Of a DNA stretch of 64,000 nucleotides, positions 55,835 to 64,000 are shown piece after piece; the stretch's first letter is position 1; each line of letters begins with the position of its first letter. The stretch covers positions 48,491 to 112,490 of the forward strand of contig NZ_BAABJZ010000015.1 of the NCBI RefSeq assembly GCF_039543565.1. Reading direction: 5' to 3'. Under the pieces are notes generated by a model, which worked only from the letters and a program-made list of their open reading frames with translations, searched no databases and had not been told where the DNA came from. The position numbers and the translations under genes are program-made. The stretch comes from Ferrimonas pelagia. Lineage in GTDB: Bacteria; Pseudomonadota; Gammaproteobacteria; Enterobacterales; Shewanellaceae.

Positions 55835-56378
55835 GCGACATCCAGACTTTACCCGCGTTGAACCCTCGGTTTGGGGCCAGCAGCACTTAGCAAAGGGGCA
55901 CTGACACCGAGCAACTCAAGTTCCTAGTTAAAACGCATTGCGAGTTCCTAAGAGCAAAAGCCAGAGCCACAGGACCTGGAGGTCGGTATGCCTTTAGCAA
56001 CGCTTCTCCCCTAGGAACTCGGAACTCATCCCTCTGAGCCAATGGGCCGTGTGAGCTCTGAATTCCCACCCAAATGGAGCATATTTAGGATCAGCCATTT
56101 AGCAGCTCATGGGACCCGCTCCTCCTGCAACCCACGGAACTGTTTCGTTGGTTTGAACACTCTTTTTGGAGCGCTTTTCCTGTCGTTGTCACAGAACACG
56201 GGTGTGGCGCGTGTGGGAAAACGATTGGCGTACAGGGGCAAGCTTGTTTGTGCATTTCGAGTAGCATCATACCCCACTAAAGCAAATATAAACCAATGAT
56301 AGTGTTGGATTATTCCGTGTGGGCAGATGAATGTGTGACCGTGAGGTTGCGAGTTCAAGGCCTGCTGCTACAAAGGAA
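55835..56378. other. Non-coding stretch with inverted repeats
   Basis: No convincing gene is seen. CGAGTTCCTA (55941-55950) and TAGGAACTCG (56012-56021) form 10-bp perfect inverted arms about 60 bp apart, with a related copy near 55917. The region should contain the promoter of the barrel gene at 56379. Confidence 0.5.
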
Positions 56379-57137
56379 ATGATTTTGAAACGATTGATGT
56401 TACTGGCTGCATTGGCCGCCCCACTGTCCATGGCTCAGGCTGAAGAAGCCAAAGAAGAAGCACTGATCGATCCGTCCGATCTGACTCGTGTTTATACCCA
56501 GGCCGCGGTGTTTGTGACTTCTGACGCCAACATTCGTACTTCTACTATGGCGACCGGCGCCTGGACTGACGATATCCAGTTCGCGGGCTTTGTCGAAGCC
56601 TACTGGGGCGATCGTAAAAATGAAGACGAATTCGGTATGGATTACCTCAATGGCCGTGCCCAGTACTTCCAGGTACACGGCATCAACAACGGCGTGATGC
56701 CTCGGATCGGCTTTAGCACCGACTTCATGCATTACAGCAATGTTGGCGCAAAAGACAGCAAGATCGCGGCGTTCGGAGCCATCGGCCTGATCAACCCGAA
56801 ATTCACCGGCGGCAAACTGATGCTGTTCCCGAATCTGGCCTATGCCACCGGCTCTATGGGTGGGGAAGACGTGGATGGTTACGCCGCGAACCTGTACGCC
56901 ACCCTGCCCATCGGCGGCCAGGGTGCCTTTATCCAGTTTTCCCCTGAGTTCCTGAGTTTGTCTGGCGATACCCTGAACATCGACACCATGACCTACAACG
57001 GCTTCATCAGTGCCCCGATCAACAAAGGCCGCACCCAGTGGTTGATGACCAAGATCTCCCACAAGAGTGAGACCATCAACGGTTTCAATGACGAAGGTGA
57101 TCTGACCCTCGAAATTGGTTATAAGTGGTTCTTCTAA
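56379..57137 (+). CDS. Hypothetical outer-membrane beta-barrel protein
   Basis: This 252-residue protein has a signal peptide ending AQA (MILKRLMLLAALAAPLSMAQA). Alternating strands follow, with aromatic residues at strand ends (WTDDIQFAGFVEAYWG, YFQVHGINNGVMPRIGFS, LMLFPNLAYATGS), and the chain ends in Phe (EIGYKWFF), the usual sign of a barrel recognised by BamA. AAAGGA precedes the ATG. It is followed by an AraC-type regulator, which may control it. The family is not recognised; a small porin for an uncommon substrate is possible. Confidence 0.7.
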   Translation: MILKRLMLLAALAAPLSMAQAEEAKEEALIDPSDLTRVYTQAAVFVTSDANIRTSTMATGAWTDDIQFAGFVEAYWGDRKNEDEFGMDYLNGRAQYFQVHGINNGVMPRIGFSTDFMHYSNVGAKDSKIAAFGAIGLINPKFTGGKLMLFPNLAYATGSMGGEDVDGYAANLYATLPIGGQGAFIQFSPEFLSLSGDTLNIDTMTYNGFISAPINKGRTQWLMTKISHKSETINGFNDEGDLTLEIGYKWFF

Positions 57138-57168
57138 TTCGGACCAACGTTCGTAAAAGCAATGGAAC

Positions 57169-57194
57169 AAAGGTGGCTTAGCCACCTTTTTTCT
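57169..57194 (+). terminator. Terminator after the barrel gene
   Basis: AAAGGTGGC and GCCACCTTT with loop TTA are followed by a T-run. It overlaps the 5' extension of the next ORF, supporting the later start for that gene. Confidence 0.9.
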
Positions 57195-57209
57195 TTACCC
57201 TATAGCGAT

Positions 57210-58199
57210 ATGTCAAAATCCAATCTTATTAACGTCGACAGCGACGTTGTCACCGAAAGGGATTATCGCATCCATGCTGGCTGGTCCCGTTTGCTGGCAC
57301 TTGGTGAGGTGGCAAAGGATCTCCGTGCCCTGCGCGACCAGCTGTTTGCTCTGCCCGAGCAGAACAGAGAACTGGCGGCGTTACTCAAGGCCACCGAGCG
57401 TGTCGACCCGTTGATATTCGATGCCTACAGTCTGGCGATTTGGACGGCGCCATCGTTGCAACAAGCGTTGGAGGTTGCGGCTCACTTCTCGGCGATCCTT
57501 TGCGTTCCGCTGCGGCTCCATCTGCACCAAACCCAGTCGGGCGGTGCCGAGCTTTGGGTGTTTGATCATCTTTGGGAACGTGGCGATACGCCGGTGTCTA
57601 CGGTCGGCGCCACCCTCTATCTCGCGACATTGATCCGCCTGTTTCAAAAAGCCAGCGGCGGCTGCTCCCTTGAGGTGATGATCGGGCCATGGCCTTATGC
57701 CTCCAATCAACTGAGTGTGGCAGAGCGGACACTGCAATGTCGGATCCAAACGGACAGCCGGCTGCGCAAATTGTGCTTTTGCCCGAGCCAGTTAGAGCGA
57801 CCCTTACCTCAAAGCAATGAGGCCATCCACAGCAACAGTAAGAGTCTCTTGCGCGAGCAATTGGCGTTGTTGGAACAGCACAACATGGTGGTGAAGGTGC
57901 ATACGGCGTTGTTTAGGCAAGCGGATCTGACTGGCGTGGATTCAGGGCGTATCGCGGGGCAAATTGGCATCAGCGTTCGTACACTCAACCGGCGCTTAGC
58001 GGTGCAGAAAACCAGCTTTCGAAGGTTGCTTGATGAGCATCGTTTGGAGCGGGCAATGGTGGCCCTGTCGCTGGGGCAAAATAATTTAACCGACATCGCC
58101 TACCAGCTTGGCTTTTCGGATCTGAGCAGTTTTTCCCGCGCCTTTAAACGCTGGACCGGGTACAGCCCCACCGAGGGTCTGCAGCTGTTTGCTAAGTAA
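57210..58199 (+). CDS. AraC-family transcriptional regulator
   Basis: This 329-residue protein has an N-terminal domain like the Arabinose_bd/OruR-type sensors (residues 1-210) and a C-terminal double helix-turn-helix (GRIAGQIGISVRTLNRRLAVQKTSF, NLTDIAYQLGFSDLSSFSRAFKRWTGYSP). The ATG at 57210 is taken because the preceding 16 codons of the ORF are the upstream terminator. The effector is unknown; the barrel gene just upstream is the likeliest target. Confidence 0.9.
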   Translation: MSKSNLINVDSDVVTERDYRIHAGWSRLLALGEVAKDLRALRDQLFALPEQNRELAALLKATERVDPLIFDAYSLAIWTAPSLQQALEVAAHFSAILCVPLRLHLHQTQSGGAELWVFDHLWERGDTPVSTVGATLYLATLIRLFQKASGGCSLEVMIGPWPYASNQLSVAERTLQCRIQTDSRLRKLCFCPSQLERPLPQSNEAIHSNSKSLLREQLALLEQHNMVVKVHTALFRQADLTGVDSGRIAGQIGISVRTLNRRLAVQKTSFRRLLDEHRLERAMVALSLGQNNLTDIAYQLGFSDLSSFSRAFKRWTGYSPTEGLQLFAK

Positions 58200-58516
58200 A
58201 TCGTTATGGCAGTGTCTCTCCCTATCAAAGGGCAGGGCGGCGGCATTTCGGTTGTGGGCGCTGGTGCCCGAGTCGCGTTGGCGAGGGCTAGTCTTTTGTG
58301 TGGAGATCATCTGCGCGGATCCCTCTGCATACCGGCAACCGTGGCGTTGCATCCGGGTTGATGTTGCGTTTACGTGGAAATAGGTCCATCAGGCTCTCAG
58401 TCTGCTTGCCCGCACGTGTTTGGCACCGCCATCAGCGGCGTAATAAAAGCGCTAGCCTCAGACTTGGGTATTTGGGTATTTGGGTATTGGGACGCAACCG
58501 TCCGTGGGAGCACAGT
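58200..58516. other. Gap with short tandem repeat
   Basis: No gene is supported in this stretch. It contains about three tandem copies of TTGGGTAT (58464-58487). Confidence 0.6.
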
Positions 58517-58553
58517 AAAAAAGGCTTTTGAGCGTGAGCTCAAAAGCCTTTTT
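58517..58553 (-). terminator. Terminator after the choloylglycine-hydrolase-family gene
   Basis: GGCTTTTGAGC and GCTCAAAAGCC form a long perfect stem with loop GTGA, flanked by A and T runs. It can work in both directions. Confidence 0.9.
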
Positions 58554-58607
58554 GTTGGATCGCTTGTGGCCAAATGCCGTTAGCGAATCCATTGGGATGA
58601 AGCGCGC

Positions 58608-59645
58608 TTACTGAGCAGAGTCAATGACCAACTGGGTGATGTCGCCGGCCAGGCCAGGCTGATCCAGACGGAAGCTGACTTGCTTGCCGGACTCGCGGAT
58701 CTTGTTGACGTTGTAGTGCAGTTGGGAGATCACATCGCCCCACTGGTAGTTAAACAGGGTCTGGCCGGATTGCAGGTGCTCGGTGACGTTGTACTCGGAG
58801 GCATAACCGGTCATGACGCCGTTAACAACGCGGTTCGGCGCATCGTGGGGAACAATGACAGGAACGCCATTGAGTTTGATCAGGCCGTTCATCACGCTAC
58901 TTGGCTCGCTCAGGTGGCTCACGTAGTAGGAGGCGTGGATGAAACGGTCTTCCGGGTTGATGTTGCCGCCGGTGTGCAGGTTGGTGTAGAGGCCTTGAGT
59001 TTCTTTCTCGCCCCAGCCACGCTGAGCGCGGTCCAGGCTGGCCAGATGCACATCGAAGTCCGGCTGGTTGGTCATCACGTTGTACTGCGGACCGTGCCAG
59101 ATCTTGGACTCGCCGTCGCGGAATTCGATGACGGCGGAATCGCCGGAGATATCCTGCAGGCTGAAGTGGATGTTCAGCGCCATATCGACACCCGGGATGG
59201 TCTCGGTCACGCCCGGGTTGGCTTGAATGTACTCAACCGCTTCAGCGACGTCGGCAAACTGAGAGATCAGGTGTTGTAGGTAGTGGATCACGCCTACATC
59301 GCTGGGCTGCTTGCCGTCCTTCACAACCATATTGTTATCAAACAGAACGTTACCACTGAGACCTGCGCTGTTGGTGGCGTTGGCGAGGGCGCCATAGGTC
59401 AGCAGGCCGGTGACATCGTACTTGGCGTCATAGGTGTAGTCGCCGCCCAGGTTGGCTTTGTAGCTGGTGCCTTTCGGGTAGTTGATCAGGGTAACGCCGG
59501 TGGGCTCCAGCCAGTCCATGGTGCGGCTGACGAAGGTGCCGTGTTCTTGGGTATCCCAGAACACTCGGGTGCAGGCGTCAGCAGCGGTGGTGACGCCAAC
59601 GGCGAAGACGCCGCAGATCATGCTTTTTAACAGGTTGGGTTTCAT
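58608..59645 (-). CDS. Secreted choloylglycine-hydrolase-family (Ntn) amidase
   Basis: This 345-residue protein has a signal peptide (MKPNLLKSMICGVFAVGVTTAADA) whose removal exposes Cys25 as the N-terminal nucleophile (CTRVFWD). SRTMDW follows, carrying the Arg and Asp that pair with it in this family. Members hydrolyse linear amides: bile-salt hydrolases, penicillin V acylases and acyl-homoserine-lactone acylases. Gram-negative exported forms often favour penicillin V or AHLs. The ATG at 59645 opens the signal peptide. A LysR-type regulator lies just upstream on the same strand. Confidence 0.9.
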   Translation of the reverse strand: MKPNLLKSMICGVFAVGVTTAADACTRVFWDTQEHGTFVSRTMDWLEPTGVTLINYPKGTSYKANLGGDYTYDAKYDVTGLLTYGALANATNSAGLSGNVLFDNNMVVKDGKQPSDVGVIHYLQHLISQFADVAEAVEYIQANPGVTETIPGVDMALNIHFSLQDISGDSAVIEFRDGESKIWHGPQYNVMTNQPDFDVHLASLDRAQRGWGEKETQGLYTNLHTGGNINPEDRFIHASYYVSHLSEPSSVMNGLIKLNGVPVIVPHDAPNRVVNGVMTGYASEYNVTEHLQSGQTLFNYQWGDVISQLHYNVNKIRESGKQVSFRLDQPGLAGDITQLVIDSAQ

Positions 59646-59742
59646 GGTGATCGATTCTCGCTCTTGGAGTTGTTCGGTGATTGCCCCTAAGCATGCCCCA
59701 CAAAACCAGCCAATCACACTGCACAATGAACGATAATCCCCA

Positions 59743-60636
59743 TCAATACCCCCGTGACTGAAAATGCTGCTCGGCGCACGTTCGGATCCGATCGATCAGG
59801 GCGTTCTCCTTTAGCTTGTGGGGGTAAAACAGCGATAGCCCGAGTGAAGGGGAGTTGGCGATCTCGTCGACCTTCAGTTCATGGAGTGTGCCGTTCTTCA
59901 CATGGGGCTGGGCCAGATCACGATGGATGACGGTCCAGCCACTGTGTTTCACCATCTCGATCAGCATGTCGGGATCGCTGATCAGATGATGTTGCGGTGA
60001 GAGCCGAAACAGCGCTGGGGCAAAGCGGACGTAGTCTTCACAGACGTATTGCTTTTCGGCGGCGAGATCTTCGATGGACAGTCGTGGCAGGTTGCGCAAG
60101 TCACTGCCACTGCCGGCGTAAAACCCCATCTCGCTATAGCCCACATGACGGAAGGCGATCTCCTTTGGGGGGAAGTAGCTGGCGTTGTTATGGGGCATAA
60201 AGGCGATGGCATTGGGACTGCTCTGCAGCTGCGCAAACACCGCCTCTCTTTCACCCAGTAGCCAGTTGGTCCTGACGTTGGGGGAGTGTGCCGTGATCGC
60301 CTGCTCTATCTTGATGGCCAGCGACCGGGGTAAAAACCCATCGTGGTAAAGGGTTAACTCCAATAAGGCCTCATTGAACAGCAGCTCAAATGAACGGGTG
60401 AGCTTTTCGGTACTGTGCAGCAGGTGCTTGGATTGGGCATAGATATGGTCGGCCGCTGCGGTCGGTTGCGCGCGTTTACCGACGATCTCGAACAACGAGA
60501 CATCATAGGTGTCCTCAATGGCCCGCACCTGCTCGCGGATGGTGGTTCGGTCTTTGTGCAGCTTCCTGCCTGCGGCACTGAAGCTCTTCTCTTCGTAGGT
60601 GGCGCAAAACGCCACCAGAAGCTCGTAGGAAAACAT
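59743..60636 (-). CDS. LysR-type transcriptional regulator, first paralog
   Basis: This 297-residue protein has an N-terminal winged helix (FSYELLVAFCATYEEKSFSAAGRKLHKDRTTIREQVRAIEDTYDVSLFE) and a periplasmic-binding-like effector domain. The recognition helix reads RTTIREQV rather than the usual QSAVSRQI, as also in its neighbour at 60762. It lies 97 bp upstream of the amidase gene on the same strand and may regulate it. Confidence 0.85.
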   Translation of the reverse strand: MFSYELLVAFCATYEEKSFSAAGRKLHKDRTTIREQVRAIEDTYDVSLFEIVGKRAQPTAAADHIYAQSKHLLHSTEKLTRSFELLFNEALLELTLYHDGFLPRSLAIKIEQAITAHSPNVRTNWLLGEREAVFAQLQSSPNAIAFMPHNNASYFPPKEIAFRHVGYSEMGFYAGSGSDLRNLPRLSIEDLAAEKQYVCEDYVRFAPALFRLSPQHHLISDPDMLIEMVKHSGWTVIHRDLAQPHVKNGTLHELKVDEIANSPSLGLSLFYPHKLKENALIDRIRTCAEQHFQSRGY

Positions 60637-60761
60637 GGCCGATACTCCTTGAGTTGTGTATTCAACTCAGATGTTTATTTGATGTTCCGTTGACGTTCGC
60701 TGCGGTTGCCAGGGCTTCGCAATTGGCGTGATGCGTGCAGCGCCATCGGGCCGGGGCGCAC

Positions 60762-61652
60762 TCAGATCACCAGACTGTCTGCCTGTCGGTTCAGGATCGC
60801 CAGGGCAGTGGCGATCTCATCGTTGAGTTCGTCCCCCAGCGCGAAGAACAGGCAAAGGCCCTGGCGGTAATCTCGCTGCGCATCGCTGACCGCAACCTTG
60901 TGCAGCTGTCCTGCGGCCACCTTGGGGGCGGCGGTGGCGTTGGTCAGCAGGATCCAGCCTTCCTGTTTCAGACACTCGATCGCCAACTCCAGCGTGGCGA
61001 CACGCTGCACTGCATTGCCCAATACCATGCTGGCCAGCTCGCCGGGGGAGGTGGTTTGCAGCTGCAGTTGTGACAACAGTCGCAGCTCATCCATGGTGAC
61101 CGCCTGCCGAGAGGCCAACGGCGATTCCGGGTGGCAGTAGCTGGCCATCGCCATGCTGCCCAGATAGCGGGATTGCAGCCGAGCCTTGGTGCGCGGACTG
61201 TTCTCTGCCGCCATCAGGGCAAGCTGACAGGCGCCGGACTCGATGGCCTGGTAGGCGTCGTTGCGGCTGGCCATCACCAGATGGACGGTGAGTCTGGGGT
61301 AGTGTTGTTTGATCGCCGCCGTGGCTTCGGCAAGCCAGGCTGGCGGGATCATGGCGTCGTAGTAGAGGGTCAGGGCATCCAGTGGCCGATCCAGCAGGGA
61401 GAAGGCGGCCAGTGAAAAATCCTGCACCTGTTTGGTGACATTGGCGGCCCTTGGATAGAGCTTGTGGGCCGCGGGGGTCGGCGTGGCTTTGCGTCCTTCG
61501 ATGGTAAACAGGGCGACGCCGATGGTGTCCTCCAGTGTCATCACATGCTCTCGGATGGTACTGCGCTCCTTGTCGGTCGCGCGGGCGGCGGCACTGTAGG
61601 AGCCATGTTGAAACACCAGGGTAAAGGCGTGGATCTGCTCTATCGATATCAT
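60762..61652 (-). CDS. LysR-type transcriptional regulator, second paralog
   Basis: This 296-residue regulator has a helix-turn-helix ISIEQIHAFTLVFQHGSYSAAARATDKERSTIREHVMTLED and a LysR effector domain. It is paralogous to the gene at 59743, sharing the unusual TIRE recognition helix and layout. The start at 61652 gives a standard LysR N terminus; an ATG 11 codons upstream is possible. It lies between the amidase and the serine hydrolase, so either or both may be its targets. Confidence 0.84.
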   Translation of the reverse strand: MISIEQIHAFTLVFQHGSYSAAARATDKERSTIREHVMTLEDTIGVALFTIEGRKATPTPAAHKLYPRAANVTKQVQDFSLAAFSLLDRPLDALTLYYDAMIPPAWLAEATAAIKQHYPRLTVHLVMASRNDAYQAIESGACQLALMAAENSPRTKARLQSRYLGSMAMASYCHPESPLASRQAVTMDELRLLSQLQLQTTSPGELASMVLGNAVQRVATLELAIECLKQEGWILLTNATAAPKVAAGQLHKVAVSDAQRDYRQGLCLFFALGDELNDEIATALAILNRQADSLVI

Positions 61653-61701
61653 CAACTGGATTGGTCGAGTTAGGGAGTAAATCATTCTAACGCTGAAACA
61701 A

Positions 61702-61732
61702 AAAGGCGCCAAGCTGTGCGCTTGACGCCTTT
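61702..61732 (-). terminator. Imperfect terminator-like hairpin
   Basis: AAAGGCG(C)CAAGC and GCTTG(A)CGCCTTT form a 12-bp stem with one mismatch and a 5-nt loop. It lies upstream of the second LysR gene and could end transcripts from the serine hydrolase gene. Confidence 0.55.
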
Positions 61733-61799
61733 GTTTGCCACTGTCCCAATCTGTTGTTGAATGTGTAATTTGCTTTCAAGTGATGACTTTACGCATCAA

Positions 61800-62030
61800 T
61801 CAAGTCCGATGCCGCGCTGGCGGCGGCAGCCAAAGAGGGCAGGCCCTCTGAAGGACTCTCCCGGCCTCCATCGTCGCAAAATCCTCGCTCCCATGGCCTG
61901 ATTCTGCGGCACCGGTGCGAGTCGGCGTCCTGCCTCCGCGCACCGCTCCGGCCATCCTTGGCCCTCGGCCTTGACTCAATCCATTCCGCTCTGGCGACTC
62001 AAAGTCGGCGAAAAACGGGTGGGTCATCGA
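61800..62030. repeat. GC-rich structured intergenic element
   Basis: About 230 bp is clearly more GC-rich than its flanks and holds several small hairpins, such as GAGGGCAGGCCCTC and GGCCATCCTTGGCC. It can be read as an Arg/Pro/Gly-rich 75-codon ORF on the minus strand, but this looks like spurious translation of a repeat-type element. Copy number elsewhere cannot be seen here. Confidence 0.35.
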
Positions 62031-62147
62031 GGTTTGTCATCAAAATCTGCATATTGGCTCGCCAACAACCCCTTGCGATAGAGCCTTTGTCTCTCTGCCA
62101 AGCACGGCTTATAGCCAGGGGCGATCCTTATGCCTGGCCGTCAGCGC

Positions 62148-63521
62148 TTATTTTTGGTTCAGGAGCTCTGCCGCTTGGCGGAAGTAGGCCGGGATCTTGA
62201 TCTCGCCATAAGGCGGGATGTAGGAGACGGCGGAGAAGTAGACCGCAGCAAAGTCACGTTCGGGATCGATGTAGATCCCCTGGCCGGTATTGCCGTGCTT
62301 GTACATGGCGCCATCCTCATAGAACCAGTCAAACTGGTAGCCCGCCTTCACCGGCTTCTCACCGGAAATGGCGATGGCCTGACCCTCTTTGGCACCGCCG
62401 ACAAAGGCGGTGGCGTCACCGGAGGCGCGGATCTGCTCCAGCAGGGCTGGGGTCACCACTTGCTCATGGGCCACCTTGTTCCAGCTTGGGGTGTACATCG
62501 CCGCGAACTTGGCGAAGTCTTCCAGTGTTGAGGAGGCGAGCCCCATATTGAGCGGCGTACCGTCCTGGGACAGGTGCATCGCCAGTGGCATGCGCGCGCC
62601 GAGCTTGCCCCAAATGCGCTGTTCAACCACGTCGGATACCCGCTTGCCGGTCACCTCCTGGATGATCATCCCCAGCACATGGGTGTTGAGGGAGGAGTAG
62701 CGCAGACGCTCGCCTGGCTGTTCATCTTGCAGCGGTTGGACGTCGCGCAACGCGTCGAGCCAGTGGGGGCGCTCGATGGCGGTGTCGGTCGAGGTGACGG
62801 TGCTACCGACGAAGCGGACAAAGACGCCGTCGGGATCCAGGATCGACGAGTTGGTCTCTTCGTGATCCAGACCGGCGGTGTGGTTGAGCAGGTTCAGCAC
62901 CGTGGGTTGATCCCATGCCGTGCCCTTAAGGGCTTTAGCGTACTGGCTAGCTGGAGCATTGACGTCGATTTTGCCCTCTTCAATCAGCATCGCCATCACC
63001 AGGCCGGTCAGCGTCTTGGCGGAGGACATCCAGATATGCATGTCGGTTGGGCTCATGCCCGGGTAGGATTCGTACACCACCTCACCCTTGTGGATCATCA
63101 TCACGCCCTGACTGCGGAAGATGGGATCCACCACATAGTCGTTCAGGCTCATCGGCCCCTTGCTGTCAGTCTCCACCAGGATCTCGCCGATCTCGGCTTT
63201 GAGATTGCGCTTGAGGATCTTCTGCTCTGGGTGAGGATTGATCAGATCAGTGCGCATCACCGATGACCAGTTGGTCAGGTAATAGAGGGTATGATCGCCA
63301 CCCATCTGGGCGTGGAAGCTTTCGAAGCTGTCGTAGGCCCCTTGGATAAAATCCGCGTCAAACCCCTGTTTGGCCTGGGTGACCGGCATGGTCAGCTGGG
63401 CACCGGGTGCCGCCAAAAACTTCGCCAGTGGGTGATCGGCCGGAACCGCAGCCAGTGCGGCGGTGCCAGTAAACGACATAACTGCCAGTGTCAGTGCCTT
63501 GATGTTGAATCTTTTACTCAT
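62148..63521 (-). CDS. Secreted serine hydrolase, class C beta-lactamase / NylB-like fold
   Basis: This 457-residue protein has a signal peptide (ending ALA, about residue 24) and the serine beta-lactamase/transpeptidase fold. The nucleophile is Ser166 in SSAK (166-169). YSSLNTHVLG carries the Tyr motif, and KHGNTGQGIYIDP stands at the third motif. Similar proteins include 6-aminohexanoate-dimer hydrolase and esterases, so it may act on amides, esters or peptides rather than beta-lactams. GAGGAAG precedes the ATG at 63521. Its exact substrate is unknown. Confidence 0.87.
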   Translation of the reverse strand: MSKRFNIKALTLAVMSFTGTAALAAVPADHPLAKFLAAPGAQLTMPVTQAKQGFDADFIQGAYDSFESFHAQMGGDHTLYYLTNWSSVMRTDLINPHPEQKILKRNLKAEIGEILVETDSKGPMSLNDYVVDPIFRSQGVMMIHKGEVVYESYPGMSPTDMHIWMSSAKTLTGLVMAMLIEEGKIDVNAPASQYAKALKGTAWDQPTVLNLLNHTAGLDHEETNSSILDPDGVFVRFVGSTVTSTDTAIERPHWLDALRDVQPLQDEQPGERLRYSSLNTHVLGMIIQEVTGKRVSDVVEQRIWGKLGARMPLAMHLSQDGTPLNMGLASSTLEDFAKFAAMYTPSWNKVAHEQVVTPALLEQIRASGDATAFVGGAKEGQAIAISGEKPVKAGYQFDWFYEDGAMYKHGNTGQGIYIDPERDFAAVYFSAVSYIPPYGEIKIPAYFRQAAELLNQK

Positions 63522-63875
63522 CGTTCTTCCTCTACAAATTGCGTCAGGCTCATCACGCCATGTCCATGAGTCTATCGGGCCGGTTTTCCGGTACAACGCA
63601 ACTTTGTAGGGGAATACACGACAAGTGCTGTGACTGACAAAACACTCTGGATGGACTCTGCGTTGAGGCTCTAAAGCCGGTGCAGACGTTTGTTTGCTTT
63701 GTTGTTTCTATGTCGGTTGATGGCCATGAGCAACAGACGAACGGGCAGCGGTCGCGTCTTAGATTGTGAGCCCAGCTCGCTTGCGCAGAGTTCAACGGGG
63801 GTAAGGGGGGAGCGAGGCTCGCCCAATGACAGCACTTGGGAGCTTACTTCCTATGAGCCGGTCAGCCAGATGAGG

Positions 63876-63897
63876 CTAAATAACTGTTCCGAAATGT
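63876..63897. repeat. 22-bp motif, second copy
   Basis: It begins CTAAATAACTGTTCCGAA and differs from the copy at 55813-55834 at two positions. The incomplete ORF at the window end begins just after it. The stretch 63522-63875 before it shows no gene. Confidence 0.5.
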
Positions 63898-63917
63898 AGA
63901 TCACTGAGTTCTCAGAT

Positions 63918-64000
63918 TTGGAGGGAACTCGGCTTCCATTGTGCGATCTGATCAATCGCCAAAAAGAAAAGTTCGACAAGGAAGCCGAGCCCCATGATGC
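63918..64000 (+). CDS. Incomplete ORF at window end, possibly a transposase start
   Basis: An open frame runs to the window edge from a TTG at 63918 (first stop upstream at 63897): LEGTRLPLCDLINRQ, then KEKFDKEAEPHDA. A rival start is ATGATG at 63994 in another frame, with AAGGAAG upstream. A 10-bp inverted repeat CTCGGCTTCC/GGAAGCCGAG (63928-63937, 63980-63989) directly precedes it. Position after a repeated 22-bp motif suggests an insertion sequence, but too little is visible to name a family. Confidence 0.25.
   Translation, partial: MEGTRLPLCDLINRQKEKFDKEAEPHD

Noticed and set aside
56345..56375. tRNA T-arm-like stretch (GTTGCGAGTTCAAGGC)
   Set aside because: No acceptor or anticodon stem can be formed around it, and no other tRNA signs appear in the window.
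61800..62027. 75-codon Arg/Pro/Gly-rich minus-strand ORF
   Set aside because: The composition and hairpins fit a non-coding repeat element better than a protein.

Overview
The window reads as chromosome of a marine, metal-reducing gammaproteobacterium of the order Alteromonadales. A Ferrimonas- or Shewanella-like organism is the best guess. The reasons are a complete extracellular electron-transfer locus in the order mtrD-mtrE-mtrF-(undA-like)-omcA-mtrC-mtrA-mtrB next to feoAB, which matches the known Shewanella arrangement, plus Alteromonadales-type housekeeping genes (glnS, fur, bioA/bioBFCD, tamAB, cysE, asnB). The species is inference; no rRNA gene or other species marker is present.

Region 1 (1-14.75 kb, minus strand) holds eight genes for moving electrons across the outer membrane. 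They form three transcription units: mtrDEF plus an 11-heme UndA-like gene, then omcA alone between a long leader and a terminator, then mtrCAB with mtrB cut by the window edge. Two MtrA-type periplasmic decahemes, two MtrB-type porins carrying the N-terminal CxxC, and four OmcA/MtrC-family surface lipoproteins provide 61 CXXCH sites. Region 2 (14.75-19.6 kb, plus strand) is divergent. It holds three NapC/NirT (CymA-like) tetraheme quinol dehydrogenases, one before and two after feoA-feoB. The shared control region has a near-consensus CRP site and a perfect inverted repeat, and feoA has a Fur-box-like site inside its promoter. Together these genes make a route from quinol through a periplasmic cytochrome and an outer-membrane conduit to extracellular metal, next to uptake of the Fe(II) that is produced.

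Region 3 (19.7-51.1 kb) is mostly core genome: glnS, fur, a CobB sirtuin, biotin synthesis (bioA divergent from bioBFCD), an L,D-transpeptidase with a MepK-like endopeptidase, rplY, a PAS/degenerate-GGDEF/EAL protein, a UPF0149 protein, a glycosyltransferase/acyltransferase pair, tamA-tamB, a CBS protein, cysE, a LysE exporter, a DeoR-type regulator, a YbaK deacylase and asnB. It also has small membrane or secreted proteins and one decayed gene, followed by an M28 aminopeptidase lipoprotein.

Region 4 (51.3-64 kb) looks accessory: a GH29 alpha-L-fucosidase plus sulfatase pair (breakdown of sulfated fucose glycans), an unassigned outer-membrane beta-barrel with an AraC regulator, a secreted choloylglycine-hydrolase-family amidase, two related LysR-type regulators, and a secreted serine beta-lactamase-fold hydrolase. 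A 22-bp near-identical motif occurs at 55.8 kb and at 63.9 kb; the second copy lies just before an incomplete ORF that may begin an insertion sequence.
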